64,000 bases of DNA from Chelatococcus reniformis (GCF_014640075.1 NZ_BMGG01000011.1:62432-126431), one strand, 5' to 3'. Counted from the first letter of the stretch, positions 25,691-34,692 are shown. Program-made: numbers and translations. Notes: a model not told the origin generated them from the letters alone.

Positions 25691-26126
25691 GTGCGATCCT
25701 TCTGCACCGGAGCTGAATCACGTCTGGGCGGCGACGGCACTGTGGCACGAAACCCGGACCGACCGGAGTTCACCCTTTCCCTCCGCCGCGCGAATGGCGC
25801 GCCTCGCAATCGCTGCGCAGGCAACTTCGCCGAGACAGCCCGCGACGGGCGGATTTGTCACTACTGAGCGGTAGAATTCGGCAGCGTTAAGATCGGCGCC
25901 CCCGCAGACCTATACGCGGCCCCGCTTCGGCGGCTGATCGACCGACATGGCGCGCCGCGCCGGCGCTCTCTTTGCGGATCGGCCCATCGGCGCGGCGCCG
26001 GGCCGCCCTCTGGCGGGGGCAGCCTCCCAGGTGGGTCTCGACCGCGAACGTTATACCAGATGTACTTGCTGGCATAATGTAGCGGTGCTATAGCTCACGC
26101 AAGGCGATAAATCGGGAGGAGATCGA
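25691..26126. other. divergent promoter region, dehydrogenase pair / CoA-transferase operon
   Basis: A 436-bp gap between divergent operons. No credible gene was seen in it. The last 80 bases are AT-rich and hold the inverted repeat at 26051-26077, placed to control the plus-strand operon. No clear promoter could be assigned to the minus-strand dehydrogenase block. Confidence 0.6.
26051..26077 (+). promoter_or_regulatory. operator candidate upstream of the CoA-transferase/Liv operon
   Basis: TTATACCAG-N9-CTGGCATAA is a 27-bp inverted repeat with 8 of 9 bases matching in the arms. It lies 50 bases upstream of the first ribosome binding site of the operon. The nearest regulator, GntR at 33719, sits just past the operon end on the opposite strand and is a candidate binder; this is inference. 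Confidence 0.45.
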
Positions 26127-26171
26127 ATGGGCGTATCCGTCTCGGGTTCCCGCAAGGGCCTGCGGTCTTGA
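26127..26171 (+). CDS. 14-codon upstream ORF, possible leader or coupling peptide
   Basis: ATG at 26127 has an excellent GGGAGGAG site six bases upstream. It reads MGVSVSGSRKGLRS and stops with a TGA that overlaps the TTG start of the CoA-transferase (TTGA, 26168-26171). The downstream gene has no ribosome binding site of its own, so translation of this short frame would couple to it. It has no Leu/Ile/Val run, so classical attenuation by those codons is not suggested. Confidence 0.4.
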   Translation: MGVSVSGSRKGLRS

Positions 26172-27358
26172 GCTTCGGCGTCGGGCCACGCCCGGGGCCG
26201 CTCGGCCGCTTCACCGTGGTCGACCTGACGCGCGTGAGGGCTGGCCCGACCGCAGTGCGCCAACTGGCCGACTGGGGCGCCGACGTCATTCAGATCGAGA
26301 CGCCCGAGCCCGGCGACGGCTACGGCGGCCCCCGCCACGGCTCCGACTTTCAGAACCTGCATCGCGGCAAGCGCAGCCTCTGCCTGAACCTCAAGACGTC
26401 GCGCGGCATCGAGATCCTGAAGCAGCTCGTGGCCCGGGCGGACGTGCTGGTCGAGAACTACCGCCCCGACGTCAAGCAGCGGCTCGGCATCGGCTATGAA
26501 GCGCTCAAGGTCGTCAACCCGCGCCTCGTCTATGCCAGCATCTCCGGCTTCGGCCAGACCGGCCCTTACGCCCTGCGCCCCGGCTTCGACCAGGTGGCAC
26601 AAGGCATGGGCGGCATCATGTCGGTGACAGGGCTTCCGGGCCAGGGCCCGGTGCGCGCCGGCATTCCGGTTGCCGATCTCAGCGCCGGGCTGTTCTGCGC
26701 CTACGGCATTCTGCTCGCGCTCATCGAGCGCGAGACCTCGGGCGAGGGACAGTGGGTGTCCGCCTCCCTGCTCGAGGCGCAGATCGCCATGATGGATTTT
26801 CAGGCGGCACGCTGGCTGATCGACGGAGTGGTGCCCGGCCAGGCCGGCAACGACCATCCCTCGATCGCGCCCATGGGCACATTTCGCACCGGCGACGGTC
26901 ACATCAACATCGCCTCGGCCGGCGACGTCATGTGGCGCAAGCTCTGCGCCGCCGTCGGCCTCGACGCGCTCGCCGACGATCCCGAATTTGCCGATGATGC
27001 ACAGCGCACGCGCAACCGCGGCCGGTTGAACGCACTGTTGAACGAGGCGCTCTCCGCCCACGCCTCGGCCCACTGGATCGAACGGCTGAACGAGGCCGGC
27101 GTGCCGTGCGGACCAATCTATCGCATGGACGAGGTCTTCACCGACCCGCAGGTTGAGCACCAGCAGATGGCGCGCAGCCTGTTCCATCCCATCCTCGGCG
27201 ACATCCAGGTCGTCGGCCAGCCCGTCAGCCTGAGCCGCACCCCGAGCCGCATCGCCGCCGCAGCGCCCGAGAAAGGCCAGCACTCGACCGACATACTCGA
27301 GAGTCTGGGTTACGCCCCCGACCAGATCGATGATCTCAAACGAAGCGGAGTTGTCTGA
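26168..27358 (+). CDS. class III CoA-transferase (CaiB/BaiF family)
   Basis: Moves CoA from a donor thioester to a carboxylic acid; 396 aa from a TTG start. It shows the family N-terminus FTVVDLTRVRAGPTAVRQLADWGADVIQIE, VENYRPDVKQRLGIGYE, and the loop after GFGQTGPYALRPGFDQVAQ where the catalytic Asp is usually found at the following D (PGFDQ). First main gene of an eight-gene operon with a crotonase, a PEP-mutase-family lyase and a Liv importer, so it likely activates the imported acid. The stop overlaps the next ATG. No alternative in-frame start lies near a ribosome binding site. Confidence 0.9.
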   Translation: MSFGVGPRPGPLGRFTVVDLTRVRAGPTAVRQLADWGADVIQIETPEPGDGYGGPRHGSDFQNLHRGKRSLCLNLKTSRGIEILKQLVARADVLVENYRPDVKQRLGIGYEALKVVNPRLVYASISGFGQTGPYALRPGFDQVAQGMGGIMSVTGLPGQGPVRAGIPVADLSAGLFCAYGILLALIERETSGEGQWVSASLLEAQIAMMDFQAARWLIDGVVPGQAGNDHPSIAPMGTFRTGDGHINIASAGDVMWRKLCAAVGLDALADDPEFADDAQRTRNRGRLNALLNEALSAHASAHWIERLNEAGVPCGPIYRMDEVFTDPQVEHQQMARSLFHPILGDIQVVGQPVSLSRTPSRIAAAAPEKGQHSTDILESLGYAPDQIDDLKRSGVV

Positions 27359-28179
27359 TGGACGTTCAACCGTCCGAGGCCGCAGCGCCACCGGTCGTGG
27401 GCCGCATCGAGCACCGTCGCGCAGGCCCGGTCGGCCAGGCGCTGGTCAGCAATCCGAGCAAGCTGAATGCGCTGTCACTCGGCATGTGGGAGGACCTCGA
27501 ACGGGCGCTGAGCGACTTCGAGGGCGATCGTGAGGTTCGCTGCGTCGTCATCGCCGGCCAGGGCGGCAAAGCCTTCGCCTCAGGCGCCGATATCTCGGAA
27601 TTCGAGAAGCGCCGATCGAGCGCGGCCGACGTGGCGCGCTACGACGAGATCTCCAAGAGTGCGCTGGTGCGCCTCACGGACTTTTCGAAGCCGACGATCG
27701 CCCAGATCGAAGGCTATTGCATCGGCGGCGGCATGGCGCTGGCGCTCAGTTGCGATCTCAGGATCGCGGCCGACGACGCCCGCTTCGCCATCCCGGCGGC
27801 CAAGCTCGGGCTTGGCTACGACTATCGCGGCATCCAGCGCCTCGTCGATCTAGTCGGCCCCTCCGCCGCCAAGCACATCTTCTTCACCGCCCGGCAGTTC
27901 GGCACGGACGAGGCGCTGCGGCTCGGCATCGTCAACGAGGTCGTGCCCAAGGCCGAATTGGCCGAGCGAACGGCGGATCTCGCCGCCGCGATCGCGCGGA
28001 ACGCGCCGATGACGATCGCCGCCGCCAAGCTCTGCGTCGCCAACGCGGTGGCGCATCCGGAGAAGCGGGACCTTAAGGCCTGTGCGCAGGCGGTCGGCGC
28101 CTGCTTTGCCAGCGAGGACTATGCCGAGGGCCGGCGCGCGTTCGCCGAGAAACGCCGCCCGGTCTTCAAGGGCAGGTGA
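27358..28179 (+). CDS. crotonase-family protein (enoyl-CoA hydratase/isomerase), atypical active site
   Basis: A 273-aa crotonase fold protein. The oxyanion-hole stretches ASGADISEF (74-82) and GYCIGGGMALAL (119-130) are present. Both glutamates used by classic hydratases appear replaced: the first (GGGcELA) is Ala127 and the second (PE) is Ala147; Asp155 in GLGYDYRG may act instead. A plain hydratase role is therefore unlikely; an isomerase, hydrolase or C-C lyase is possible. It overlaps the CoA-transferase stop by one base and precedes a lyase gene. Confidence 0.88.
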   Translation: MDVQPSEAAAPPVVGRIEHRRAGPVGQALVSNPSKLNALSLGMWEDLERALSDFEGDREVRCVVIAGQGGKAFASGADISEFEKRRSSAADVARYDEISKSALVRLTDFSKPTIAQIEGYCIGGGMALALSCDLRIAADDARFAIPAAKLGLGYDYRGIQRLVDLVGPSAAKHIFFTARQFGTDEALRLGIVNEVVPKAELAERTADLAAAIARNAPMTIAAAKLCVANAVAHPEKRDLKACAQAVGACFASEDYAEGRRAFAEKRRPVFKGR

Positions 28180-28224
28180 CGACGGCGGGCGTCCGACAGA
28201 GCCGCCGATGGGGGAGGATATGCC

Positions 28225-29097
28225 GTGAGCCGCTTGCGTGAGCTTCTTGGGAGCGACAAGCTCCTCGTCGCACCGTTGGTCTTCAATGCGCTGACCGCGC
28301 GGCTGGCGGACGAAGCCGGCTTTCAGGCGCTTTACCTGGGCGGTGGCTCGATGGGCTACGTCAAGGCGGTCACCGAGGCCAATCTCACGTTGACGGAGAT
28401 GGTGGAGGCCGGGCTCGAGATCCGCAGCGTCTGCCGCGTCCCGCTGATCCTCGACGGCGCCTGCGGCTGGGGCGACGCCATGCACCTGCGCCGCACCATT
28501 GCGCTCAGCGAAGCGGCCGGATTTGCCGCCATCGAGATCGAAGATCAGCTCGCGCCCAAGCGCGCCCACCATCACGTCGGCATCGAGCACGCCATCCCGG
28601 CCGAGATGATGGTGGCCAAGATCCGGGAAGCCGTTGCCGCCCGCTCGGATCCGGATTTCGTCATCATCGCCCGCACCAACACGGCGCGCGAAACGGGTCT
28701 CGACGAGGCGCTGCGGCGGGGCGAGGCCTATCGGCGCGCCGGCGCCGACATGCTCTTCGTTCTTCCCAAACGGTCTGAGGACGCCCGGACCATCGGCGAG
28801 CGTCTCGGTGGCCCGCTCATGTACATGACCATGGGCGGCGGCCTCGCCAGCGTCGGCATGAGCGTCGAGGAGTTGCACGGGCTTGGCTACCGGCTGCTCG
28901 TCGATCCGGCGACGCCGCTCCTGGCCGCCTATGCCGCCATGCGCGCCTCCTATCGCGCCCTGGCGGCCGGCGACGCCGATCCGACGGCGGCCACGCCGCA
29001 GGCGGCGGCCGAGATCCAGAAGCTCATTCATCACACAATCGGGCTCGAAACCCTGCTGGACATCGAGCGACGAACGGTCGAAGCCGGACAATCCTAA
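28225..29097 (+). CDS. isocitrate lyase/PEP mutase-family protein
   Basis: A 290-aa TIM-barrel protein of the ICL/PEPM superfamily. Mg-site elements are visible: ILDGACGWGD (Asp77, Asp84) and EIEDQLAPKR (106-113). The KRCGH motif of isocitrate and methylisocitrate lyases reads KRAHHH (112-117), so the catalytic Cys is missing and a lyase of that exact type is excluded. The family also includes decarboxylases, C-C or P-C mutases and oxaloacetases. The GTG at 28225 follows GGGGGAGGA. The operon context points to a branched or hydroxy dicarboxylate, unproven. Confidence 0.87.
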   Translation: MSRLRELLGSDKLLVAPLVFNALTARLADEAGFQALYLGGGSMGYVKAVTEANLTLTEMVEAGLEIRSVCRVPLILDGACGWGDAMHLRRTIALSEAAGFAAIEIEDQLAPKRAHHHVGIEHAIPAEMMVAKIREAVAARSDPDFVIIARTNTARETGLDEALRRGEAYRRAGADMLFVLPKRSEDARTIGERLGGPLMYMTMGGGLASVGMSVEELHGLGYRLLVDPATPLLAAYAAMRASYRALAAGDADPTAATPQAAAEIQKLIHHTIGLETLLDIERRTVEAGQS

Positions 29098-29136
29098 GTA
29101 GAGCCGGACTAAATCAAAGCAAAATGGGAGGTGGAC

Positions 29137-30279
29137 GTGATCCGAGGAGTGTTGACCGCCTTAGGCGTCGCGATCGTCGGCCTGTCGACGGCGGCCGCGC
29201 AGGAGCCGCCGATCCGCGTCGGCACGATCTTTCCCATGAGCGGCCCGGCGGGAACGAGCGGCATCGACGCCGCCGCGGGCGCGCGGGTGCAGGTCGAGTT
29301 GATCAACAAGCGCGGCGGTCTCCTCGGCCGCAAGCTGGTAATCTCGCAGAAGGACGACGAAAGCACGCCCGCCGTTGGCATCAGCCGTGCCAACGAATTG
29401 ATCGGCGAAAAGGCCGATGTCATCTTCGAGGGCCGCAACTCGCCGGTCGCACTCGCCATGCAGCCGGTGATCGCGGCCGCGAACATCCTCGACATCACCT
29501 GCTCGGCCAAGGCCGAGGCGGTGCTCTCGGGCAAGGGCAATCCCTACGGCATCCGGATCATCAGCTCCAACGAGATCGATGCCGACGCCATCGCCCGCTA
29601 CGTCATCGAGACCAAGGGCGCCAAACGCATCGTCTTCATGATCCAGAACGATGCCTACGGGAATGACTTTCGCCAGCTCATCGAAACCAAGATGAAGGCG
29701 CTGGGCAAGCCGTTCGAGATCGTCCTCACCGAGAAATTCCCATTCAAGCAGGCGGACTTTCGCGTCTCGCTGACGGCGGTGAAATCGGCCAAGGCCGACA
29801 TCGTCGTCGTCATCAACGCCGCGACCTCGGGCATGTCGGCTCTGGTTCAGCAGTACCGCCAGGCCGGCATCGAGACGCCGTTCCTGGCCGGCATCGCCCT
29901 GCTCACGCCGGAAGTCTTCAACGTCGCCAAAGACCAGCTGAACGGCGTCATCAGCGGCTCTGCCTACCTGCCCGAACTGCCGCCGCTCGACGGCATCGCG
30001 CGCGCCCAGGAATTCTATGCGGCCTATCGGCAGGCCGTCGGCCGCCCGCCCGGCGAGGAGGCTGGCGTCGCCGCGCAGGCCGTCAGTGTCTGGGCCAGCG
30101 CGGTCGCGCAAACCGGAACGCTCGATCGCGTCAAGGTTGCCGAGGCCATTCGCGGCCATACGGTCAAGGACACCGACTTCGGCGACGTCGCCTTTGCCGC
30201 CAACGGCCAGATGCTCACCAAGCCGCGAATGTTCGAGGTGGTGGACGGGGCCACCGGCAAGCTCAAGCTGGTCGAATGA
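29137..30279 (+). CDS. ABC transporter substrate-binding protein, Leu/Ile/Val family (operon with livGFHM)
   Basis: A 380-aa periplasmic binding protein with signal peptide (VIRGVLTALGVAIVGLSTAAA, cut near AQE). The mature region begins PIRVGTIFPMSGPAGTSG and contains ELINKRGGLLGRKL. The GTG at 29137 follows GGGAGG; an earlier GTG at 29131 overlaps that site. Its stop overlaps the livG start (ATGA), so it is the dedicated binding subunit of the importer that follows. It is distinct in sequence from the group A and B binding proteins. Confidence 0.92.
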   Translation: MIRGVLTALGVAIVGLSTAAAQEPPIRVGTIFPMSGPAGTSGIDAAAGARVQVELINKRGGLLGRKLVISQKDDESTPAVGISRANELIGEKADVIFEGRNSPVALAMQPVIAAANILDITCSAKAEAVLSGKGNPYGIRIISSNEIDADAIARYVIETKGAKRIVFMIQNDAYGNDFRQLIETKMKALGKPFEIVLTEKFPFKQADFRVSLTAVKSAKADIVVVINAATSGMSALVQQYRQAGIETPFLAGIALLTPEVFNVAKDQLNGVISGSAYLPELPPLDGIARAQEFYAAYRQAVGRPPGEEAGVAAQAVSVWASAVAQTGTLDRVKVAEAIRGHTVKDTDFGDVAFAANGQMLTKPRMFEVVDGATGKLKLVE

Positions 30280-31058
30280 GCGTGGCAGAACATCGATCCG
30301 CGGCCCTTGCGGTCGACGGGCTCTCGGTACGCTACGGCGCGCTGAAGGCGCTCGACGACGTGAGCTGGTCTGTCGCGACGGGCGAAATCCTCGGCATCAT
30401 AGGGCCGAACGGCGCCGGCAAGAGCTCGTGCTTCGCCGCCGTGACGAACAGCGTCGTCCACGGCGGCGAGACCTACCTGCTGGGGCAGCCCGTCGCGGGC
30501 GTGCCGACGCAGGAGCTCGCAGTGAAGGGGTTGCGCCGGACCTTCCAGCAGAACAGCTTCTTCGGCGAGCTGACGGTGATGGAGAACGCCGTGAGCGTGC
30601 TGGCGCGCGATCATTCGACGGCGTTCTCCGCCAGCCTCCTGCTGCCGTGGCGGGAAGCGGCGACGCGGCGGGCCGCGACCGCGGCCGCCCGCCGCCTCCT
30701 CGATCGCTTCGGCATTGCGGCGCTGCACTACGACAAGCGCCCGGGCGAGATCCCCTACGGCATCCAGCGGCTGCTCTCGGTTGCGCTGGCCTACGGCAAC
30801 GGCCCGCGGGTGCTCCTCCTCGACGAGCCGGCCGCCGGCATCGGCGGCAACGACATGCGCCATCTGGCGCGCATCCTGCTCGACCTCAGGACGGCGGGCT
30901 TGGCGCTCGTCGTCATCGAACATCACATGGACCTGATCATGACGGTGGCCGACCGGATCGTCGTCATCGAGCAGGGCCGGCATCTGGCCGAAGGTCCTCC
31001 GGCGGCCATCCAGGCCGATCCCACGGTGCTCGAGGCGTATCTGGGGCGTACGCAATGA
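30276..31058 (+). CDS. livG: branched-chain amino acid-type ABC transporter ATPase LivG
   Basis: A 260-aa cytosolic nucleotide-binding subunit of a HAAT-family importer. Walker A is GPNGAGKSS, the Q-loop is FQQN, the signature is degenerate (PYGIQRLLSVALA) as usual in LivG, Walker B is VLLLDEPAAG, and the switch His is in VVIEHHMD. It overlaps its neighbours by ATGA on both sides, indicating translational coupling. Confidence 0.93.
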   Translation: MSVAEHRSAALAVDGLSVRYGALKALDDVSWSVATGEILGIIGPNGAGKSSCFAAVTNSVVHGGETYLLGQPVAGVPTQELAVKGLRRTFQQNSFFGELTVMENAVSVLARDHSTAFSASLLLPWREAATRRAATAAARRLLDRFGIAALHYDKRPGEIPYGIQRLLSVALAYGNGPRVLLLDEPAAGIGGNDMRHLARILLDLRTAGLALVVIEHHMDLIMTVADRIVVIEQGRHLAEGPPAAIQADPTVLEAYLGRTQ

Positions 31059-31792
31059 ATGTCCTGGATGCAGCCGACCTCACGGTCCGGTATGGCGGCA
31101 GCGTCGCCCTGCGCGATGCGACCCTGGCGGTCGGCGCCGGCCGGCTCGTCGCCGTGGCCGGGGCCAATGGCGCCGGCAAGAGCACGCTGGTCAACGCCTG
31201 CGCCGGCTGGTCGCGGGGGCATGCCTCGATCGCCGGCGATGTCCGTCTCGACGGCCGCAGCGTCGCCCGGCTGGCGGCCTACCGGCGCGCGCGTCTCGGC
31301 ATCCAGTGCGTCCCCGAAGGCAAGAACGTCTTCGGGGAGTTGACGGTGGAGGAGAACTTCGCGCTGGTGCCGGCCGTGCCGCGGGAGGCCGGCCGCCACG
31401 TGTTCAGCCGCGAGGACGTGCTTGGCCTGTTTCCGCGCCTGCACGAGCGGCGAACGCACAAGGGCTCGGCACTCAGCGGCGGCGAACGGCAGATGCTCGC
31501 CATCGGCCGGGCGCTGCTCGCCGGGCCACGGATCCTGCTTCTCGACGAGCCGTCCGTGGGGCTCGCGCCGCGCCTCATCTTCGACGTGCTCACCGTGGTG
31601 CGCCGGCTGGTGGACGACGGCCTGGCGGTGCTGCTGGTCGAGCAGAACGTGAGCGCCGCGCTGGACGTGGCCGACGAGCTCTACCTCATCGAGCGTGGCC
31701 GCATCGTCGGGCATGGCGATGCTGCCGCCATGCGCCAGGACGAGCGCATCGCGCAAGCCTATCTCGGCGGCCTGGCGGAGGTGGAGCCATGA
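31055..31792 (+). CDS. livF: branched-chain amino acid-type ABC transporter ATPase LivF
   Basis: A 245-aa second ATPase of the same importer. It has Walker A GANGAGKST, the LivF-typical VPEGKNVFGELTVEEN, signature LSGGERQMLAIGRAL, Walker B ILLLDEPSVGLAP, and switch region LLVEQNV. ATGA overlaps at both ends place it between livG and livH in one transcript. Confidence 0.93.
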   Translation: MNVLDAADLTVRYGGSVALRDATLAVGAGRLVAVAGANGAGKSTLVNACAGWSRGHASIAGDVRLDGRSVARLAAYRRARLGIQCVPEGKNVFGELTVEENFALVPAVPREAGRHVFSREDVLGLFPRLHERRTHKGSALSGGERQMLAIGRALLAGPRILLLDEPSVGLAPRLIFDVLTVVRRLVDDGLAVLLVEQNVSAALDVADELYLIERGRIVGHGDAAAMRQDERIAQAYLGGLAEVEP

Positions 31793-32643
31793 ACGTCGCC
31801 CAGCAGTTGGTCAACGGACTGGTCATCGGCTCCGGCTTCGCCTGCGTGGCGCTCGGCTGGACCATCCTGCTCGGTGCCGCGCGCCTGGTGAACTTCGCGC
31901 ACGGCCAGATGTACATGCTCGCGGCATTCATCTGCTGGTTCGCGCTGACCCGGTGGGGGCTGGATTTCACGGCGGCTGCGGTCGTCGCCGTGCTGGCGAT
32001 GGGGGTCCTCGGCATCCTCATGCAGTCCGCGATGAGCCAGCTCGTCGTGTCGCAGAACCTGACGAGCCTGATGATCGTCACCCTCGGCTTCGGCTACATG
32101 ATCCAGGGAGCGGCCGGCCTCGGCTTCGGCGGCTCGCCGCACGCGCTCGCAAGCCCCGCCGACAAGGTTCAATACCAGATCGGCGGCATCTGGTTCACCG
32201 GCCAGGACCTCATCATCGTCACCGTCACCCTGGCGCTCTATGCGGGCGTCTGGCTGCTCCTCAACCGCACCCGGCAGGGGGCGATGGTGCGCGCCATCGC
32301 CGAAGACCCCAAGCTGGCGCAGATCTTCGGCATCAATACGTGGCTCGTCTACGTGGCGGTGTTCATGCTCGAGGCGGTGCTCGTGGCGATAGCCGCAGTG
32401 CTCGTGGCGCCGAAGACGCCGATCCTCACCAGCATGGGCTTCGAGGAGGTCATCATGACCTTCGTCGTCGTGGTGCTGGGCGGCGTGGGCAACGTGGGCG
32501 GCGCCCTGGTCGCCGGCCTCGCCCTCGGCATCTTCACCGCGTTCTTCGGAGCGCTGGTCTCGCCCGCCTACACGACGGCCGCCTCGTTCGCCGTGCTGCT
32601 CGCATTTCTGACCTTGCGTCCAGAGGGCTTCTCGTTCCGATGA
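31789..32643 (+). CDS. livH: branched-chain amino acid-type ABC transporter permease LivH
   Basis: A 284-aa inner-membrane permease of about eight hydrophobic segments. It opens NVAQQLVNGLVIGSGFACVALGWT and has the family pattern NFAHGQMYML near residue 38, plus the conserved GGVGNVGGALVAG cytoplasmic loop that contacts the ATPase. Coupled by ATGA overlap to livF and livM. Confidence 0.93.
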   Translation: MNVAQQLVNGLVIGSGFACVALGWTILLGAARLVNFAHGQMYMLAAFICWFALTRWGLDFTAAAVVAVLAMGVLGILMQSAMSQLVVSQNLTSLMIVTLGFGYMIQGAAGLGFGGSPHALASPADKVQYQIGGIWFTGQDLIIVTVTLALYAGVWLLLNRTRQGAMVRAIAEDPKLAQIFGINTWLVYVAVFMLEAVLVAIAAVLVAPKTPILTSMGFEEVIMTFVVVVLGGVGNVGGALVAGLALGIFTAFFGALVSPAYTTAASFAVLLAFLTLRPEGFSFR

Positions 32644-33653
32644 CCGAACATTCCATGGCGCTCGACGCGCCGGCGGCCCGGCGCAGCCCCCGTCATCCGG
32701 CCATCAGGGCCCTCGCCGTGGCGGCTGCCGTCGCCCTCGCCTATTGGCTGCCGTCGTGGCTGGGCGGCTCGCCGTTGACCTACGGCTTCTTCGTGACGCT
32801 GGCGATCTTCTCGGTCATGGCCGTGGGCGTCGACATCGTGCTCTCCTATCTGGGCGAAGTCAGCCTCGGCCACACGATCTTCTGGGCGATCGGCGGCTAT
32901 TCGGCCGCGATCCTGTCGACCAGCTGGGACGCCAACGGCTGGATCACCGCGGCGACCGCAGTCGGGCTCGCGGTGCTCGCCGCCGCCTTTCTGGGCTGGG
33001 CCACGCTCAAGACGCGCGAGTTCGTGTTTTCCCTCGCCACTTACGCCGCCGCGGTGGTGGCCGGCGAGATCGCCTTCAACACCGACGCTCTCGGCGGATC
33101 CGACGGCATCGTCGGCATTCCGGCGCTGCGCCTGCCCCTCGGTTTCGCCGAGTTCTCAGGCCGGTCGAACCAGGAGTTGTGGCCGCTCGCCCTGCTGCTG
33201 CTGGTGCTGTCGATCTACTTCGTCGACCGGTTCCGCCGCTCGCGTCTGGGCACCGAGGCGCTGATGGTGCAGATGAATCCGCCGCTCGCCATCGCTTCGG
33301 GCCTGGATATCCGCAAGGTCCGCTTCCGGGTGTTCGTCGTGTCGGCGCCGATCACCGCGCTCGCCGGATGGCTCTATGGCTATCAGCGGGCCTATGTGGG
33401 CCCGGACATGTTCGACATGTACTTTCTCACGCTGATGCTGACGGCGGTCATCGTCGTCGGACGGCGCGTCCTGCTCGGGCCGCTCATCGGCGTCGCGCTC
33501 ATTCTGCTGCAGCAGAACTACTTCTCGATCGGCGGCGACGGTAACAAGGTCGTGCTGGGCGCGGTCCTGGCCTTCGTCCTGATCGTCTGGCCGCAAGGCC
33601 TGGCGGGCTTGGCGCGCCGGATCTGGCGGGCGCGGGCGCAACCGAGATCGTAG
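32640..33653 (+). CDS. livM: branched-chain amino acid-type ABC transporter permease LivM
   Basis: A 337-aa inner-membrane permease, the heterodimer partner of livH, with about nine hydrophobic segments. The LivM signature SYLGEVSLGHTIFWAIGGY is clear, and the C-terminal LTAVIVVGRRVLLGPLIGVALI region replaces the usual GG.GS..G motif with a more divergent version. Last gene of the 26127-33653 operon; a stem-loop follows. Confidence 0.92.
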   Translation: MTEHSMALDAPAARRSPRHPAIRALAVAAAVALAYWLPSWLGGSPLTYGFFVTLAIFSVMAVGVDIVLSYLGEVSLGHTIFWAIGGYSAAILSTSWDANGWITAATAVGLAVLAAAFLGWATLKTREFVFSLATYAAAVVAGEIAFNTDALGGSDGIVGIPALRLPLGFAEFSGRSNQELWPLALLLLVLSIYFVDRFRRSRLGTEALMVQMNPPLAIASGLDIRKVRFRVFVVSAPITALAGWLYGYQRAYVGPDMFDMYFLTLMLTAVIVVGRRVLLGPLIGVALILLQQNYFSIGGDGNKVVLGAVLAFVLIVWPQGLAGLARRIWRARAQPRS

Positions 33654-33676
33654 TCGGCGGCTTCGTTCGATGGGAA

Positions 33677-33695
33677 GGCCGGGTCAAGCCCGGCC
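33677..33695. terminator. stem-loop between the livM end and the convergent GntR gene
   Basis: GGCCGGG-TCAAG-CCCGGCC forms a 7-bp GC stem in the 65-bp gap between the convergent livM and GntR stops. There is no T-run, so it may be a weak bidirectional terminator. Confidence 0.5.
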
Positions 33696-33718
33696 ATCCA
33701 TCCGCTTGAAGGAGACGA

Positions 33719-34435
33719 TCACTGATCGTCGGCGGGAAACAACGCCTGCGAGACCGCCATCAGGTAGTCCGCGGTTTCCGGCCGCCCGATCTCCAGATGC
33801 CAGCGCATCAGGCGATGAGCCTCCTCCGCGTCGGCGCGAAGAATGACCTCCATGACCGCCTCGTGCTCGGCCGCCGACGCCTTGAGGCGGCCTGGCAGCC
33901 GGAACGAGTAGCTCCGGTAGTGAGCCATGCGCCGGCGCAGCTCCATGATCGTGCGTTCGAGGAAGCGATTGCGCGCCCCCATGTAGATGGTCTGATGGAA
34001 ATCCAGGTTGACCTGGACGTAGGCCTCGATGTCGCCGGCCTCCGCCGCCCGCCGGCCCGCTTCCGCCAGTTGGTGCAGGCGGTCGCGCTGGGGGCCGTCC
34101 ATGCGCCGCGCTGCGAGCTTGGCGCAGAGCGCCTCGAGGTCCGCCATGAACTCGTACTGCTGCAGGAAATCCTGGAACGACAGCGAAGCGACGAAGCAGC
34201 CCTGCTTCGGACGCGCCTCGACGAGGCCGGCGGACACGAGGCGATTGAGCGCCTCGCGCACCGGCGTGCGCGACACGTTCAGGCGGGCGCCGATCTCGCG
34301 CTCGTCGAGGCGCTGGCCGGCCTTGTAGAAGCCGCTGGCGATATCGTCCTCGATGGCGCGCTGCACCCGCTCGCGCTGGCCCGGAGGCACGGGCGGCCGG
34401 TCCTTCCTGACGTTGCTGGCGGGCACTGCATCCAC
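33719..34435 (-). CDS. GntR-family transcriptional regulator, FadR/FCD type
   Basis: A 238-aa regulator. The N-terminal GntR winged helix reads IGARLNVSRTPVREALNRLVSAGLVEARPKQGCFV, and the all-helical FCD effector domain follows with probable metal ligands in LDFHQTIY, AEHEAVMEVI and RWHLEIG. FCD regulators usually sense carboxylic acids. It converges on the CoA-transferase/Liv operon and is its most likely regulator. The GTG at 34435 is used; its ribosome binding site is weak. A small dyad, ATAGACTAT (34481-34489), lies upstream. Confidence 0.88.
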   Translation of the reverse strand: MDAVPASNVRKDRPPVPPGQRERVQRAIEDDIASGFYKAGQRLDEREIGARLNVSRTPVREALNRLVSAGLVEARPKQGCFVASLSFQDFLQQYEFMADLEALCAKLAARRMDGPQRDRLHQLAEAGRRAAEAGDIEAYVQVNLDFHQTIYMGARNRFLERTIMELRRRMAHYRSYSFRLPGRLKASAAEHEAVMEVILRADAEEAHRLMRWHLEIGRPETADYLMAVSQALFPADDQ

Positions 34436-34692
34436 TTTCGATCCGGCCTCCCGGTTGAACGATCTGGATATGAGCAGACGATAGACTATGCAAGCGTTGC
34501 GGCATCGCCCGCCAGCAGTTCGTGTGTCGAGCGACCTATTGGGCGCCAGGCGGCCAATGTAGGCATGACGACCGGCGCGCCACAGCGGAGGCGATTTCTT
34601 CCGCCGCCTCGCTCACACCAGCAGATGACCCTATCGCCGAATCCGCGGCCTGTCCCGGCCGCGGTCCGCCGTCGCTGCGCGGAGCGCGCCGC

